Assembly: GCA_021413965.1 (NCBI GenBank)
Contig: JAIOPI010000033.1
Coordinates: 124,001-188,000 of the forward strand
DNA from: Lentisphaerota bacterium
GTDB lineage: Bacteria > Verrucomicrobiota > Kiritimatiellia > UBA8416 > JAIOPI01
Direction: 5' to 3'
DNA: 64,000 nt
This document shows positions 19,239 through 28,900 of the stretch, piece after piece (the stretch's first letter is position 1; the number at the start of each line of letters is the position of its first letter). The position numbers and the translations under genes are program-made. Below the pieces are notes generated by a model. The model was not told the DNA's origin and searched no databases. It saw only the letters and a program-made list of their open reading frames with translations.

Positions 19239-20267
19239 ATGCTGCGCGCCATGCACCGATACGGAGTACTGGCCTGGCGCTTTGCCGCCCTGCGCCCGCG
19301 GCCCGGTCAAGTCCTCAATCTCCTCACTTACGCGGCGTGCCTGACCACCGGACGATTCCCGCGTCGCCTCCCCTACACGCCCATCACGTTCGGCGCTCAC
19401 GTGACCTCCCGCTGCAACCTGAAATGCGTGTTCTGCAACAACCCCGGAGTCAATCGCGATCCGCGCGGGCAGTCGGACATGACGCTCGAGGAGTTTGCCG
19501 CACTCCTCGTCCACCCAAACTGGCGGCACGCGTTCCGGGTGTCGTTCACGGGAGGGGAACCCCTGCTGCACCCCGACGTCTTCACGTTCGCCAAACTCGC
19601 CCGGAAGCACAAGAAGCTGACCTACATGGCCACCAACGGCCTGCTGATCGGCGAGCGCCTCGACGAGTTTCGCACGTCTCCCCTGGACACGATCCATCTG
19701 AGCCTCTACGCGCAGCACCTGGACAAGCAGGTGGACAATCTGCGCCAACTCCGCGCCGCCGCCCCCCGCCTGGCCGTGGTCCTGACCCAGATCGTGTCCA
19801 CCGATCGTGAGTCCTGGAAGACCATGCGCGACACGATGGGCATCGCCGCCGAGCTGCACGTTCGAAACGTGCTGTTCATGGCCTACACGCCGATTTCCGG
19901 CCACGACCTCGCGCTCGGCTACTTTGACGACCATGCGGAAATGGCCGCCTATCTGCGGGCGTTTGAACAGGAATTCGGCCGCCGGTTCGACCTGATGCTC
20001 CCGATTCCCATGGAGCGCCATCCGGTCAGGCGGTTCTGCATGGTCGCCCACACGGCCCCGTACGTGGGCCCTCGGGGGGCGATCTCCCCCTGCTGCGCCA
20101 TCCTGCCGCCGTCGCGGTCCATGGGCAACGCGTTTGACCCTGACATCTGGAACCAGGAGTTTCTGTATCGCTTTCGCCGCGAGTTCAGCTCCCACTTTCC
20201 CGTGCACCCGCGCTGCCGCCACTGCCCCACCTACGCCCAGGGCAGCGCCAAGGGCTTCTTCGCCTGA
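19239..20267 (+). CDS. radical SAM protein with SPASM-like C-terminus
   Basis: 342 aa; ATG 19239 or 19251. The radical SAM cluster motif CNLKCVFC (C59, C63, C66) binds a 4Fe-4S cluster and SAM. The SAM-binding FTGGEPLLHPDVF follows, then MATNGLL and HLSLYAQH barrel strands. The C-terminus has further cysteines (RRFCMVAH, SPCCAIL, CRHCPTYAQG), as in SPASM/twitch proteins that hold extra clusters. The substrate is unknown. The surrounding glycosyltransferase, WbuC and SGNH genes would allow a role in surface-sugar or peptide modification, but nothing in the sequence fixes it. Confidence 0.85.
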   Translation: MLRAMHRYGVLAWRFAALRPRPGQVLNLLTYAACLTTGRFPRRLPYTPITFGAHVTSRCNLKCVFCNNPGVNRDPRGQSDMTLEEFAALLVHPNWRHAFRVSFTGGEPLLHPDVFTFAKLARKHKKLTYMATNGLLIGERLDEFRTSPLDTIHLSLYAQHLDKQVDNLRQLRAAAPRLAVVLTQIVSTDRESWKTMRDTMGIAAELHVRNVLFMAYTPISGHDLALGYFDDHAEMAAYLRAFEQEFGRRFDLMLPIPMERHPVRRFCMVAHTAPYVGPRGAISPCCAILPPSRSMGNAFDPDIWNQEFLYRFRREFSSHFPVHPRCRHCPTYAQGSAKGFFA

Positions 20268-20295
20268 TGGCACGGGGGGGCGCTGAAGCCGCCGG

Positions 20296-21513
20296 CTAGT
20301 GCCGCGCCGCCAGAAGCTCCCGCACGTAGGCGGCCACGTGCACCGCCTTCTCGCGCTCGCCGCCTTCATTCAGGTGACAAGAATCCAGCCAGTTTGCCGG
20401 CGAGATCACCGAGGCCGGAAAGGGCGCCAGCGGAAGCCCTCGGGCGGTGGCAATGCCGCGAAGAATCCGTTCATCGCGCAAAACAATGGACGGGGCTTCT
20501 TCAAGATGCTCAAGCCCGGGAGCCAAACGGAACGGCACCAGCAGCGGGACCGCGCCGTCCTTGAGCACCTCATCGATCAGGCTTTGCACATTGTGCGTGA
20601 AGGCCAGTTCCGCGTCCGGCAATGCAAGGGCCATCCTCTGCGCGACCGCCGGATCGGACTGTCGCGCGGGGGGATACCAGGTTGTTGGCGGGTGGGTGCC
20701 GGCGGGACGTTGAATCCAGATGCTGGTTGGGCGCTGGCCATAGAACAGCGGGAGCAGGCAGACCGCCGCGAGGCGCGACTTCAGGACCGTCTGCCCCAGG
20801 GGCGCCAGCGGCTGCGGCATCGCGAGCGGCTTGCGCCAGTGGCTGTAGTCCGGCTGGTAGTAGGGATACGCGAGCGGCGCCGCGTCGTTCCCGCCCACGT
20901 TGAGCACCACGACATCCGGCCGGAAGTAATGATACTTGAAATGGTAGTGGCAGAGCGCTTCCGCCGTGGTCCCCCAGTTGAGCCCGCCGTTGATGACCTC
21001 CACGCGCTCATAGCCCGGCGGCAGGTTCGCGTTGAGGATTTGCTCCATCTGCCCGGGGTAGGCGCTCTCGGGGGCGTCGACCCCTTCGCCATACGTGGTC
21101 GAGCCCCCGAGGCATAGGACGCGCGCCACACCGGGCGTGCGCGCCACGGGCACCGCCCGCCCGCGAAACCCCATTTCGTTATGGTAATTCACGCCGTCCC
21201 GCCAGTTCGGCGCCGGCACGTAGTTCAGGTAGGCCTGGCCAATGTACTTCACCGTCAGCTGCGGCGCCGTGTCGTAGGAGTTTTCGTCGAAGGCGATTTC
21301 CCCGGCGAGGAACGCACGCAGCCGCTCCACCTGGGGTTGCCGCCGGAACCACACCCGCGCCACTACTTCCCCCAGCGCCAAGGCGACACAAAGCCCGAGC
21401 AGGAATATCCCCCCCCGGCGCCAACCGGCGCCGCGCGCCACCGGTGCGCCGGCCGTTCGGTTCTGCTCCCCCGCCGAAACCCCGCTCTTTCGCCCTGAAT
21501 GTGTCTTGCTCAT
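20296..21513 (-). CDS. membrane-anchored SGNH/GDSL hydrolase
   Basis: 405 aa from ATG 21513, which lies 2 bases after the upstream TPR gene's stop, with GGAG overlapping that stop. A single N-terminal membrane segment (GIFLLGLCVALALGEVVARV, about 35-54) leaves the rest outside the cytoplasm. SGNH blocks: LCLGGSTTYGEG (S138), VINGGLNWGTT, LNVGGND and DSCHLNEGGE near the C-terminus, giving the catalytic Asp/His. Such enzymes add or remove acyl groups on glycans or lipids. It is the last gene of a four-gene minus-strand run (20296-30110) with GT-C membrane proteins, so acyl modification of a glycan is likely (inference). Confidence 0.85.
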   Translation of the reverse strand: MSKTHSGRKSGVSAGEQNRTAGAPVARGAGWRRGGIFLLGLCVALALGEVVARVWFRRQPQVERLRAFLAGEIAFDENSYDTAPQLTVKYIGQAYLNYVPAPNWRDGVNYHNEMGFRGRAVPVARTPGVARVLCLGGSTTYGEGVDAPESAYPGQMEQILNANLPPGYERVEVINGGLNWGTTAEALCHYHFKYHYFRPDVVVLNVGGNDAAPLAYPYYQPDYSHWRKPLAMPQPLAPLGQTVLKSRLAAVCLLPLFYGQRPTSIWIQRPAGTHPPTTWYPPARQSDPAVAQRMALALPDAELAFTHNVQSLIDEVLKDGAVPLLVPFRLAPGLEHLEEAPSIVLRDERILRGIATARGLPLAPFPASVISPANWLDSCHLNEGGEREKAVHVAAYVRELLAARH

Positions 21514-21515
21514 GC

Positions 21516-23657
21516 TCACTCCTGCAGCGGCGAAGCGCCAATTGACTGAATCGCGCCTTGCCGCCGACGCACCTCGTCCAGATTGCGCTGCGCCTCCGCG
21601 TAGTCGGGCTTCAACCGCACCGCCAGCCGCAGGTGCTCCTCCGCCTCCGCCCATCGCCCCAGCAGCATCAGCGCGCGACCCAGGTTGTTCTGTGACTCGG
21701 CACTCTGCGGATTCAACTCCGTGGCCCTATTCAAATACCGCACGCCTTCCTCGAGGCGGCCCTGCGCGCACAGGGCGATGCCCAGGTTACTGTTCGCCTC
21801 CGCGCTCATGGGCAGTACCTGCAAGGCCGCGTGCAGATAGGGCATGGCCTCGGCGTTCCGCCCCTGGAGCAGCAGCACATTGGCCATCCCGACCTGCGCA
21901 TGAACGGGGGCTGGACGCAGGCGACACGCGGCGGCGAAGACGGCCTCGGCATCCGTCAGCTTGCCCTGCCGCACCAATACCTCGCCCAGGCTGGCCAGGA
22001 CCTCGCCGCTCTCCGGCGCGAGTTGCCGGGCCGTGGTCAAGTCGGCCTCGGCGGCATCGAACTGGCCGAGGTCAGCGTACGCCATGCCGCGGGCATGGTA
22101 GGCGCGCGCGTTGGCCGGGCGCTGGCGCACGGTGTCCTCCCAGATCGCCAGCGCCGAGCGGTAGTCGCGATTGCGGTCGACGGTGCGCGCGGCCAGCGCG
22201 AAAACGGCCACAGCCGTCAACGCCGGCAGGGCGTAGCGCAAGCCTCGTGCCTGGCCCCACCCACCCCCCGCTTCGCGGACCCCTCCCTGGAGGGGATCGC
22301 AGGTCATGGATGCTACACTGCCGGATCCCCTCCTCCGGAGGGGGCCGCGAAGCGGAGGGTGGGTGGCGGCCGCGACCCAAAGCACGGCGGTGACCACGGC
22401 AGTCAGCACGGCGGCGAGGGGCAGATACATCCGGTAGTCCCACGCCGCATCGCCGAGCGGCAGGATGCTGGACGTCGGGGCCAGGATCAGAAAGAAGCAC
22501 AGCCCAAGAAATCCCCACCGGGGAACGCGAACGAGGGCCCACGCCACGCCCGCGAGGAGCAGCCCCACGATCATGGCACCCCGCCACACGTCGCGCAGCG
22601 CGCGTGCGAACGGCCAGCCATAGTCGAAACACAGCGCGTCGGGCCAGAGGGCCAGGCGAAGATAGTGCGGAATCACACCCGCCTGGGTGAGCAGGTAATG
22701 CCACGGGGTGACGTTCACGTCGGCCAGCGCCTTGGGTCGAAGGTGCTCAAGCGCCATCAAGGGTCTCGACGTGTCCATGGCCGCCGCCGCAACCGTCAGA
22801 TCGCTGTGCTGCGTGCTCTTCAGGAACGCGAGCACCAGCCAACTCGCCGCCAGGCCAACGTACAGCGGCCACCGCCGCCTGAACAGCTCCCGCCAACTGG
22901 GCGCGAGGAAGAGCCGGTCAAAGGCCAGCGCCACAAGCGGCGCCGTGGCGACGATCTCCTTGCAGCCCACGCCAAGCAGGCAAGCGGCGACGGCCAACGC
23001 GTACCAGGGGGCGGCAGCCGTCGGCGGACGGGGCTTCGCCCCGCCTGTAGGGGCCGCGCTTGCGCGGACCTCTTTCGCACAACAGGTCTCCGCAAGCGGA
23101 GCCCCTACAGATCCGCCGGTAGAACGAAGGCTTCGCGCTGCGCCGCGCAACAAGCCATAGAGGGTGAGCAGGTAGAACAAACTGGCCTGCGATTCCCCGC
23201 GTTGTGTGATGTACGTGACCGCCTGCGTGTTGAGCGGATGCACGACCCACAACAGCGCCACCGTCAGCGCCACGCCTCCGGCGCGGCGCTGCAGCGTCGC
23301 CGCTACCGACGGCAGCCGCAGAGCCCGGCGCAGCAACCCGTACAACAGCAGGGCGTTGGCGAGGTGAATGAGCAGGTTGACCGCGTGGTACCCGCGCGCG
23401 TCCAACCCACAGAGGGCGTAGTTCAGCGCCAGCGACAGGTTCTGAAGGGGGCGCCCGGCGACGGTGTTCGCCTGGCCGGGCATCGTCAGCACGGGGCCGA
23501 TGGGCCACAGGGAGCGGATGGTGGCGTTGTCGGTGATGTTGTCGGTGTCGTCCAACAGGAACGGCCCGGTAAAGCTGTTGGCGTAGGCCAGCAGACCGGC
23601 GGCCGCGATCAGCAGCGCGCCCCACCACGAACTGAATCCATTTCGCTCACGCTTCAC
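21516..23657 (-). CDS. polytopic TPR membrane protein, GT-C/TMTC-like
   Basis: 713 aa from GTG 23657, chosen for GGGGA 6 bases upstream; GTG 23681 is possible. The N-terminal about 450 residues are multi-spanning and begin LLAYANSFTGPFLLDDTDNI, with the acidic pair D36-D37 in the first outer loop as in GT-C mannosyltransferases. The C-terminal part is tetratricopeptide repeats (NLGxALxxxGRWAEAEEHLRLA). TMTC-like proteins O-glycosylate secreted proteins; here that is inference. Two palindromic repeats are translated in-frame: family A gives VGAPLAETCC...AAPTG, and family B gives HPPLRGPL...VREAGGGWG. Both fall in loops between membrane segments. It is coupled to the SGNH gene downstream. Confidence 0.82.
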   Translation of the reverse strand: MKRERNGFSSWWGALLIAAAGLLAYANSFTGPFLLDDTDNITDNATIRSLWPIGPVLTMPGQANTVAGRPLQNLSLALNYALCGLDARGYHAVNLLIHLANALLLYGLLRRALRLPSVAATLQRRAGGVALTVALLWVVHPLNTQAVTYITQRGESQASLFYLLTLYGLLRGAARSLRSTGGSVGAPLAETCCAKEVRASAAPTGGAKPRPPTAAAPWYALAVAACLLGVGCKEIVATAPLVALAFDRLFLAPSWRELFRRRWPLYVGLAASWLVLAFLKSTQHSDLTVAAAAMDTSRPLMALEHLRPKALADVNVTPWHYLLTQAGVIPHYLRLALWPDALCFDYGWPFARALRDVWRGAMIVGLLLAGVAWALVRVPRWGFLGLCFFLILAPTSSILPLGDAAWDYRMYLPLAAVLTAVVTAVLWVAAATHPPLRGPLRRRGSGSVASMTCDPLQGGVREAGGGWGQARGLRYALPALTAVAVFALAARTVDRNRDYRSALAIWEDTVRQRPANARAYHARGMAYADLGQFDAAEADLTTARQLAPESGEVLASLGEVLVRQGKLTDAEAVFAAACRLRPAPVHAQVGMANVLLLQGRNAEAMPYLHAALQVLPMSAEANSNLGIALCAQGRLEEGVRYLNRATELNPQSAESQNNLGRALMLLGRWAEAEEHLRLAVRLKPDYAEAQRNLDEVRRRQGAIQSIGASPLQE
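22257..22366. repeat. palindromic repeat family B inside the TPR gene
   Basis: Arms of about 30 bases (CCACCCACCCC...CCGCTTCGCGG...CCCCTCC and its near-complement GGAGGGG...CCGCGAAGCGG...GGTGGGTGG) enclose a core with AGGGGATC/GATCCCCT. The element is read through in-frame by the TPR protein. The closest relative is at 44441-44544. Confidence 0.8.
23046..23109. repeat. REP-like family A element, in-frame in TPR gene
   Basis: 64 bases. Outer arms TGTAGGGGC and GCCCCTACA pair, and inside are two hairpins, CCGCGCTTGCGCGG and CTCCGCAAGCGGAG, with AGGTCTCCGC shared by all copies. Translated on the minus strand as VGAPLAETCCAKEVRASAAPT. Confidence 0.9.
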
Positions 23658-23680
23658 TGCAGTTCCCCGATGCACGAACA

Positions 23681-23892
23681 CCCCTCACCCACGGTGCGAT
23701 ACCGCGCCGCGACCTCTCCCGCAAGGGGAGCGTTTCAGATTCCCGAATCGTCTCCGTCTTGTAGGGGCCGCGCTTGCGCGGACCTCTTCCCCGCAACAGG
23801 TCTCCGCAAGCGGAGCCCCTACAGCCCCCCCGTAACCGGCCCTTCACAGGATTCCTGCACCCTCCACCCTCGCGGGAGAAGGTCGGGTGAGG
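23681..23892. repeat. palindromic repeat family F, with family A nested inside
   Basis: Left part CCCCTCACCC (23681) and GACCTCTCCCGC (23711) complements the right part GCGGGAGAAGGTC (23872) and GGGTGAGG. A family A element lies between the arms at 23760-23823. The whole fills the gap between the two TPR genes. Confidence 0.6.
23760..23823. repeat. REP-like family A element, intergenic
   Basis: Same architecture and orientation as the copy at 23046, about 60 of 64 bases identical by eye. It lies between the two TPR genes. Confidence 0.9.
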
Positions 23893-23916
23893 AGGCCAAC
23901 ATCACCACTCGCAAAC

Positions 23917-25923
23917 TCATTGCCGTCGCTCTCGCACCGCTTCCAAATTCCCCTGCGCCTCCGCGTAGTCCAGCCTCAGCCGCACGGCCTCCGCCAGCTG
24001 TGACTCGGCCTCGGGCAGGCGCCCGAGCAGCATGAGCGCGCGCCCGAGGTTGTTGCGCGATTCGGCGCTTCCAGGCTTGAGCCGCACGGCCTCCTCCAAG
24101 TGCGGCAGTCCATCCCGGACGCGCCCCAGCGAGCAGAGCGCAATGCCCAGGTTGCTTTGTACCTCGGCCAGGTCCGGGCGCCATTGCACGGCGATCTGCA
24201 GGTGTTCAAGCGCGGCCGCCGAGTCGCCCTGCATGAGCAGCAGGTTTGCCAGGCCGACGCGCGCATTGGCGTTGCTCGGGCGCCATTTGACCGCCAGGGC
24301 GAAATGCTCGAACGCCTCCGCGTTCCGTCCCGTGCGGGCCAGCGCATCCGCCAGGCTGGCGTGCGCCTCCGCGTTCTCCGGCTGCATCGCCACCAGCGCC
24401 GTCAGATCCGCCAGCGCCAGGTCGTACTGCCCCAGGCGAGCGTACTCGGCCCCACGGTTGTGATAGGCCATGGGATTGTCGGGGCGCACGCGCAAGGCAG
24501 CCTCCCAGATCGCCAGCGTCGAGCGGTAGTCGTGGTTACGCGCCATCGTCTGCAGGCCCAGCGCCACGGCGGCAAGCACCACCAAACCCACGCGCACTCG
24601 TCCCACGCCGCGCGGTCGCGTCTCCCCCCACCGTTCGGTCAGCATCAGAACCGCGATGACCACCACCGTGAGGATCGCCGCCAGCGGCAGGTACATCCGA
24701 TGCTCGAATGCCGCATCGTCGGTCGGCAGGATACTGGAGCTTGGGGCCAGGGTCAGGAAGAACCATAGCCCCGGAAAGCCGAGGCGCGGATGGCGCACCA
24801 ACGCCCACCCCATCAACACCACGGCGACGGCCAGCGCGGCCACGCCCGGCCAGGCGTCGGTCAATCCGGCGGCGAATGGCCAATTGTAGTAGAGGCATAA
24901 CGCATCCGGCCAGATGGCCAGCCGGACATAATGCGCCATCACCCCGGGCTGGGTCATGAGATAGGTCCAGGGAGTGACCGTGACATCGGCCCAGAGCCGC
25001 GAGCGAAAGGAATCCAGCAGCACGGCAGGACTGGTCAGCATGTCGAGTGACGGGGGCGCAGGCAGGGTCTCCGGGCGGCCATCGATGTAGGCGCCGTGCT
25101 GCGTGAACTTGAGCGCCACCAGGAGTCCCACGCAGACGGCCAGACCCGCATAAAGCCAGGCGCGCTTGCGGACGAGTTCCCGCCAGGAACCCACGAGAAA
25201 TATCCGGTCGTAAGCCAGCGCGAGCAGTGGCGCAACCAACACGGTTTCCTTGGTCCCCATGCCGACGGCGCAGGCCGTGATGGCGGCGGCGAACCAGCAA
25301 CCCGACCGGCCTGTAGGGGCCGCGCTCGCGCGGACCTCTTTCCCGCAACAGGTCTCCGCAAGCGGAGCCCCTGCAGACGACCCCACCAATTGGGACTCTG
25401 CCCCCCGCACGAGGCCATAGAGGCAAAGCAGGCTGAGCAGCCCGCCCAGGGATTCGGCCCGCTGCACAATGTAGGTCACCGATTCGGTTTGAAGCGGATG
25501 CACGGTCCAGAGCAGCGCGATGGAGAGTGCCACGCCAACGTCGCGGCGGCGTATGGGCGCTGGCATCGAGGCCAGCCCGAAGGTGCGCCTGAGCCATCCG
25601 AAGAGCAGCAACCCCGCAAGGACGTGGATAAGGACGTTGGTGGCGTGGTAACCGCGCACGTCCAACCCGCCCAGGGCGTAATTCACGGCGAAGGTGAGAT
25701 TCAGGATGGGGCGCCCTTCAACGCCCGCAGTCCCGGCTGGTGGTGACAACGCCGAACCGATCGGCCAGAGGGTGCGAATCGTGGCGTTATCCACGATGGC
25801 TGGGGTGTCATCCAGGATGAAGGGTCCCGTCAAGCTGTTCGCGTAAACCACGAGGCCGGCGAGTGCGACGAGACAGGCGGCCCAGCGGACACGGGCCCCG
25901 TGACTATATTCAGCATGCATCAT
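23917..25923 (-). CDS. polytopic TPR membrane protein, GT-C/TMTC-like (paralogue)
   Basis: 668 aa from ATG 25923, chosen so that about 13 residues precede the first membrane segment as in the paralogue at 21516. A longer start at GTG 25965 would overlap the upstream stop as GTGA and permit coupling. The N-terminal part begins VVYANSLTGPFILDDTPAIVDN and has about ten membrane segments. The C-terminal TPR block contains ...YHNRGAEYARLGQYDLALADL and later repeats. A family A palindrome is translated in-frame (GAPLAETCCGKEVRASAAPTG) at the loop after LYGLVRGAE, the same place as in the 21516 paralogue. A role in glycosylation of exported proteins is inferred from TMTC-like architecture. Confidence 0.82.
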   Translation of the reverse strand: MMHAEYSHGARVRWAACLVALAGLVVYANSLTGPFILDDTPAIVDNATIRTLWPIGSALSPPAGTAGVEGRPILNLTFAVNYALGGLDVRGYHATNVLIHVLAGLLLFGWLRRTFGLASMPAPIRRRDVGVALSIALLWTVHPLQTESVTYIVQRAESLGGLLSLLCLYGLVRGAESQLVGSSAGAPLAETCCGKEVRASAAPTGRSGCWFAAAITACAVGMGTKETVLVAPLLALAYDRIFLVGSWRELVRKRAWLYAGLAVCVGLLVALKFTQHGAYIDGRPETLPAPPSLDMLTSPAVLLDSFRSRLWADVTVTPWTYLMTQPGVMAHYVRLAIWPDALCLYYNWPFAAGLTDAWPGVAALAVAVVLMGWALVRHPRLGFPGLWFFLTLAPSSSILPTDDAAFEHRMYLPLAAILTVVVIAVLMLTERWGETRPRGVGRVRVGLVVLAAVALGLQTMARNHDYRSTLAIWEAALRVRPDNPMAYHNRGAEYARLGQYDLALADLTALVAMQPENAEAHASLADALARTGRNAEAFEHFALAVKWRPSNANARVGLANLLLMQGDSAAALEHLQIAVQWRPDLAEVQSNLGIALCSLGRVRDGLPHLEEAVRLKPGSAESRNNLGRALMLLGRLPEAESQLAEAVRLRLDYAEAQGNLEAVRERRQ
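25312..25375. repeat. REP-like family A element, in-frame in second TPR gene
   Basis: Same orientation as the other copies; the right arm has one change (CCCCTGCA). Translated in the same frame as the 23046 copy. Confidence 0.9.
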
Positions 25924-25961
25924 CACCCGACTCTTGCTCCACGGACGGCACGGGCACCCCA

Positions 25962-28900
25962 TCACGGGGCCATCTGGTCCCCTGGCTCCGACTCCCTCAT
26001 CGCGGCGTCATCCAGCCGCTGCGCTTCGCGAGCATGTACGCCTGCCTCGGCGACCTGCCCCGCGCGCGCCAACCCATCCGCAAGGTTGCGGTGCGCATTG
26101 GCATAGCCGGGGTTCAGGCGCAAGGCCCACCGCAGCTGTACGTCAGCTTCCGGCCAGCGACCGAGCAGCGCCAGCGCCCGCCCCAGGTTGTTTCGCGATT
26201 CGGCATTGTCGGGATCCAGGCGAACGGCTTCCTCGAGGTGCGGCAACCCGTCGGCGAGGCACCCCTGGGCGCACAGCGCCACGCCCAGGTTGCTGCAGGC
26301 CTCCGCATCGTCCGGGGCATGCTGCACCGCCCGGCGGAAACAGTCCAGCGCGCGCTCGGCTTCGCCCTGTCGCATGAGCAGCGCACCGAGGTTCTTCCAG
26401 GCATCGCTGAAATCATCGGCCACCGCCACCGCGCCTTCGTACGCGACGATGGCCTCCGCGTCCCGTCCGGCGCCGGCCAGCGCCCGGCCCAACCGGAAGC
26501 GGGTGCGCGCCGCGTCCGGGAACAGCCGCACCGATTCCTCGAAGTGGGGTACCGCGGCGTCGGCCTTCCCCTGGCTCAGCAACGCGAAGCCCAACCCATC
26601 CTGCGCCACCGCGTTGTTACCGACCACCCGCAGGTTGTGCGAGAACAGCGTGGCGCTGTTCTTCCAGGTGCCAAGCTGGCGCCAGGTGAGGAAGGCGAAG
26701 GCGAGGAGAACGGCAATGAAGATTGAAGATTGAAGATTGAAGATTGCCGGACGCCGGCCCTCCTTGCCGCCAATCTTCAATTCCCCAACGCCCCACGCCA
26801 CCATGATGAACACGCCGACCAACGGCACATAGGTGTAGCGGTCGGCGCGCGCGAAGGACCCGATCTGCACGAGCCCGATCACCGGCAGCAGGGTGATGAG
26901 ATACCAGAACCAGCCCGTCAGCAGGTACGGCCGCCGCCGCGCCTGCCAGAGCACGGCCCCCGTGATACCCGCCACCAGCACGGCGGCGCCGACCGGTTGC
27001 CACAAGGGCAGCGCGCCGTCGGGCAATGGATAATAGACCGTCAGCGCGTGCGGCCAGACGGTCTTCCACAGGTACACGACACAGGAAACCAGCGCATTCG
27101 CGGCGCGGTCGCCAAGCGGCACTTGCGCCAGCGACCGCAGCGCCTCCCCTTCCCGCTGCGCCACAAACGCCCAGAGGCTCGCGGCAAAGGCGAGGAAGAG
27201 GAAGGGAAGTTTTTCAAGCAGGAGAAACTGGAAACTGGAAACTGGAAACTGGGGGGCGGACGATTCCTGCGGCGACCCCTGGGCGGCCGCGTCCACACCA
27301 ACATCGCTTTGCCTAATGGCGTCCCCCATGTAGGGGCCGCGCTTGCGCGGACCTGTCTCGTGCAACAGGTCTCCGCAAGCGGAGCCCCTACGGCCGCAAC
27401 GCATCCGAAATCTCCCCAGCGGCCACCAATCCAGCAGGAGCATGACGGCCGGTAGCGTCACCAGCATGGGTTTGGACATCAGACCGAGGATGAAGCACAA
27501 GAGCGTCAGGATGTACCATCGAAGCGGGTGGTCAGGGCTCGGGGCGCGGAGGGTGGAGGCCGGCGAAGGCGCGGCCCGAACCGCGACCGCCTGCGCATAG
27601 CGCACATACGCGCCCAATGCCAGAAACCCGAACAACGTGCTGAGCACATCCTTGCGCTCCGCGACCCAGGCCACCGACTCGACGTGCAAGGGATGCAGGG
27701 CGAAGAGCGCGGCGGCGAGGGCGGGGGCGGCCAGCCCTGCGGGTTCTGATTGACGCAACAGGTCTCCGCAAGCGGAGCCCCTACAGTCTGCGCCCGCGCG
27801 CCCGCGTGCGAATCGCGCCAACACCAGAAAGAGCACCACCGTGTTCAGCACATGCAGCAGCACGTTCGTGAGATGATGCCCGCCGGCACGCAGGCCGTAG
27901 AGTTCGACATCCAGCATGTGCGAGATCCAGGTCAGCGGGTGCCAGTAGTTCGAGCGTTCCGTGGCGGCGACGGCCCAGCGGATATTCGCCCAACTCAGCC
28001 CGGTCTTCACATGCGGGTTTTCGGTGACGTAGACATCGTCATCGATGTTGACGAATTCGGACTGCAGGGCGGGCAGGTAGACCAGGAGCGTGGCGGCTGC
28101 CAGCGCCAGGGCCACGCCCATGGCCGGGGAAAGGCGCCGCGGTACGCGTGCCAGAAGCGCGGTGAACCACGCCGGCGCGGGCACGGCGCGCCGGCGGCGC
28201 CAGAGCCACCAGAGGCACCCCGCCAGCGTGGCCAGCGAGATCCCCACCCCCAGCAGGAAACTCGCAGGGCGGTACGTCAACGTCAGAACATGTTCCCCCG
28301 GCCCGACGCGCACGGCCATGAGGGACTCCACCGCTTCAACCTTGCCGTTCGGCACGCCCCTTACATGCCACCCCGGGTAGTAATTCTGGTTCACGACGAC
28401 GTAGCCATCGCCGACGGTGCGCGCACGGATTTTCAGCACGTTGGGCGACCAGCGCACGTAGGCGGCTTCCCCGCTGGTGCCGTAGACATAGACCTCACCG
28501 CGGTAGTCCGGCGCATCCATCGCCACGGCCTCCTTGGGCACCGGCGTGTCCTCGTTGCCCAGAATGACGCCAAGGTTGCTGAGCAGGGCCGGGTAGTGAG
28601 AACTCCACGCGCAATAGGTCTGGTCGTCCTCCGCCGTGGCCCAACCGTTGGTGCTGATGGCGTAGTGCGAGGCGGTCTGGGCAAAGGCGTGCCCGGGCGC
28701 GGGCGGGATGTGGAATGGCGGAATGGGGAAGGCTTGGCGGTACAGCGGCGAGACGACCATCATCAGATCCAGCCACACCACGACGATCAGCCCGAGCGCC
28801 ATGCATTTCCCAAGGGACCAAGATCGGGAAGAAAATCTGGAACTCAGGAACTCAGGAAAGAAGCGCCGCCGCCGTTCCTGATTTCCTGAGTTCCTGATTG

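Noticed and set aside
21831-24035. 734-codon frame opposite the TPR genes
   Set aside because: Runs across the intergenic palindromes and two genes; Q/R/H-rich antisense frame without domains.
27224-27400. Frameshift or pseudogene in the fusion gene at the repeats
   Set aside because: The frame is continuous through all repeats, and both flanks keep family motifs, so the gene appears intact in this assembly.
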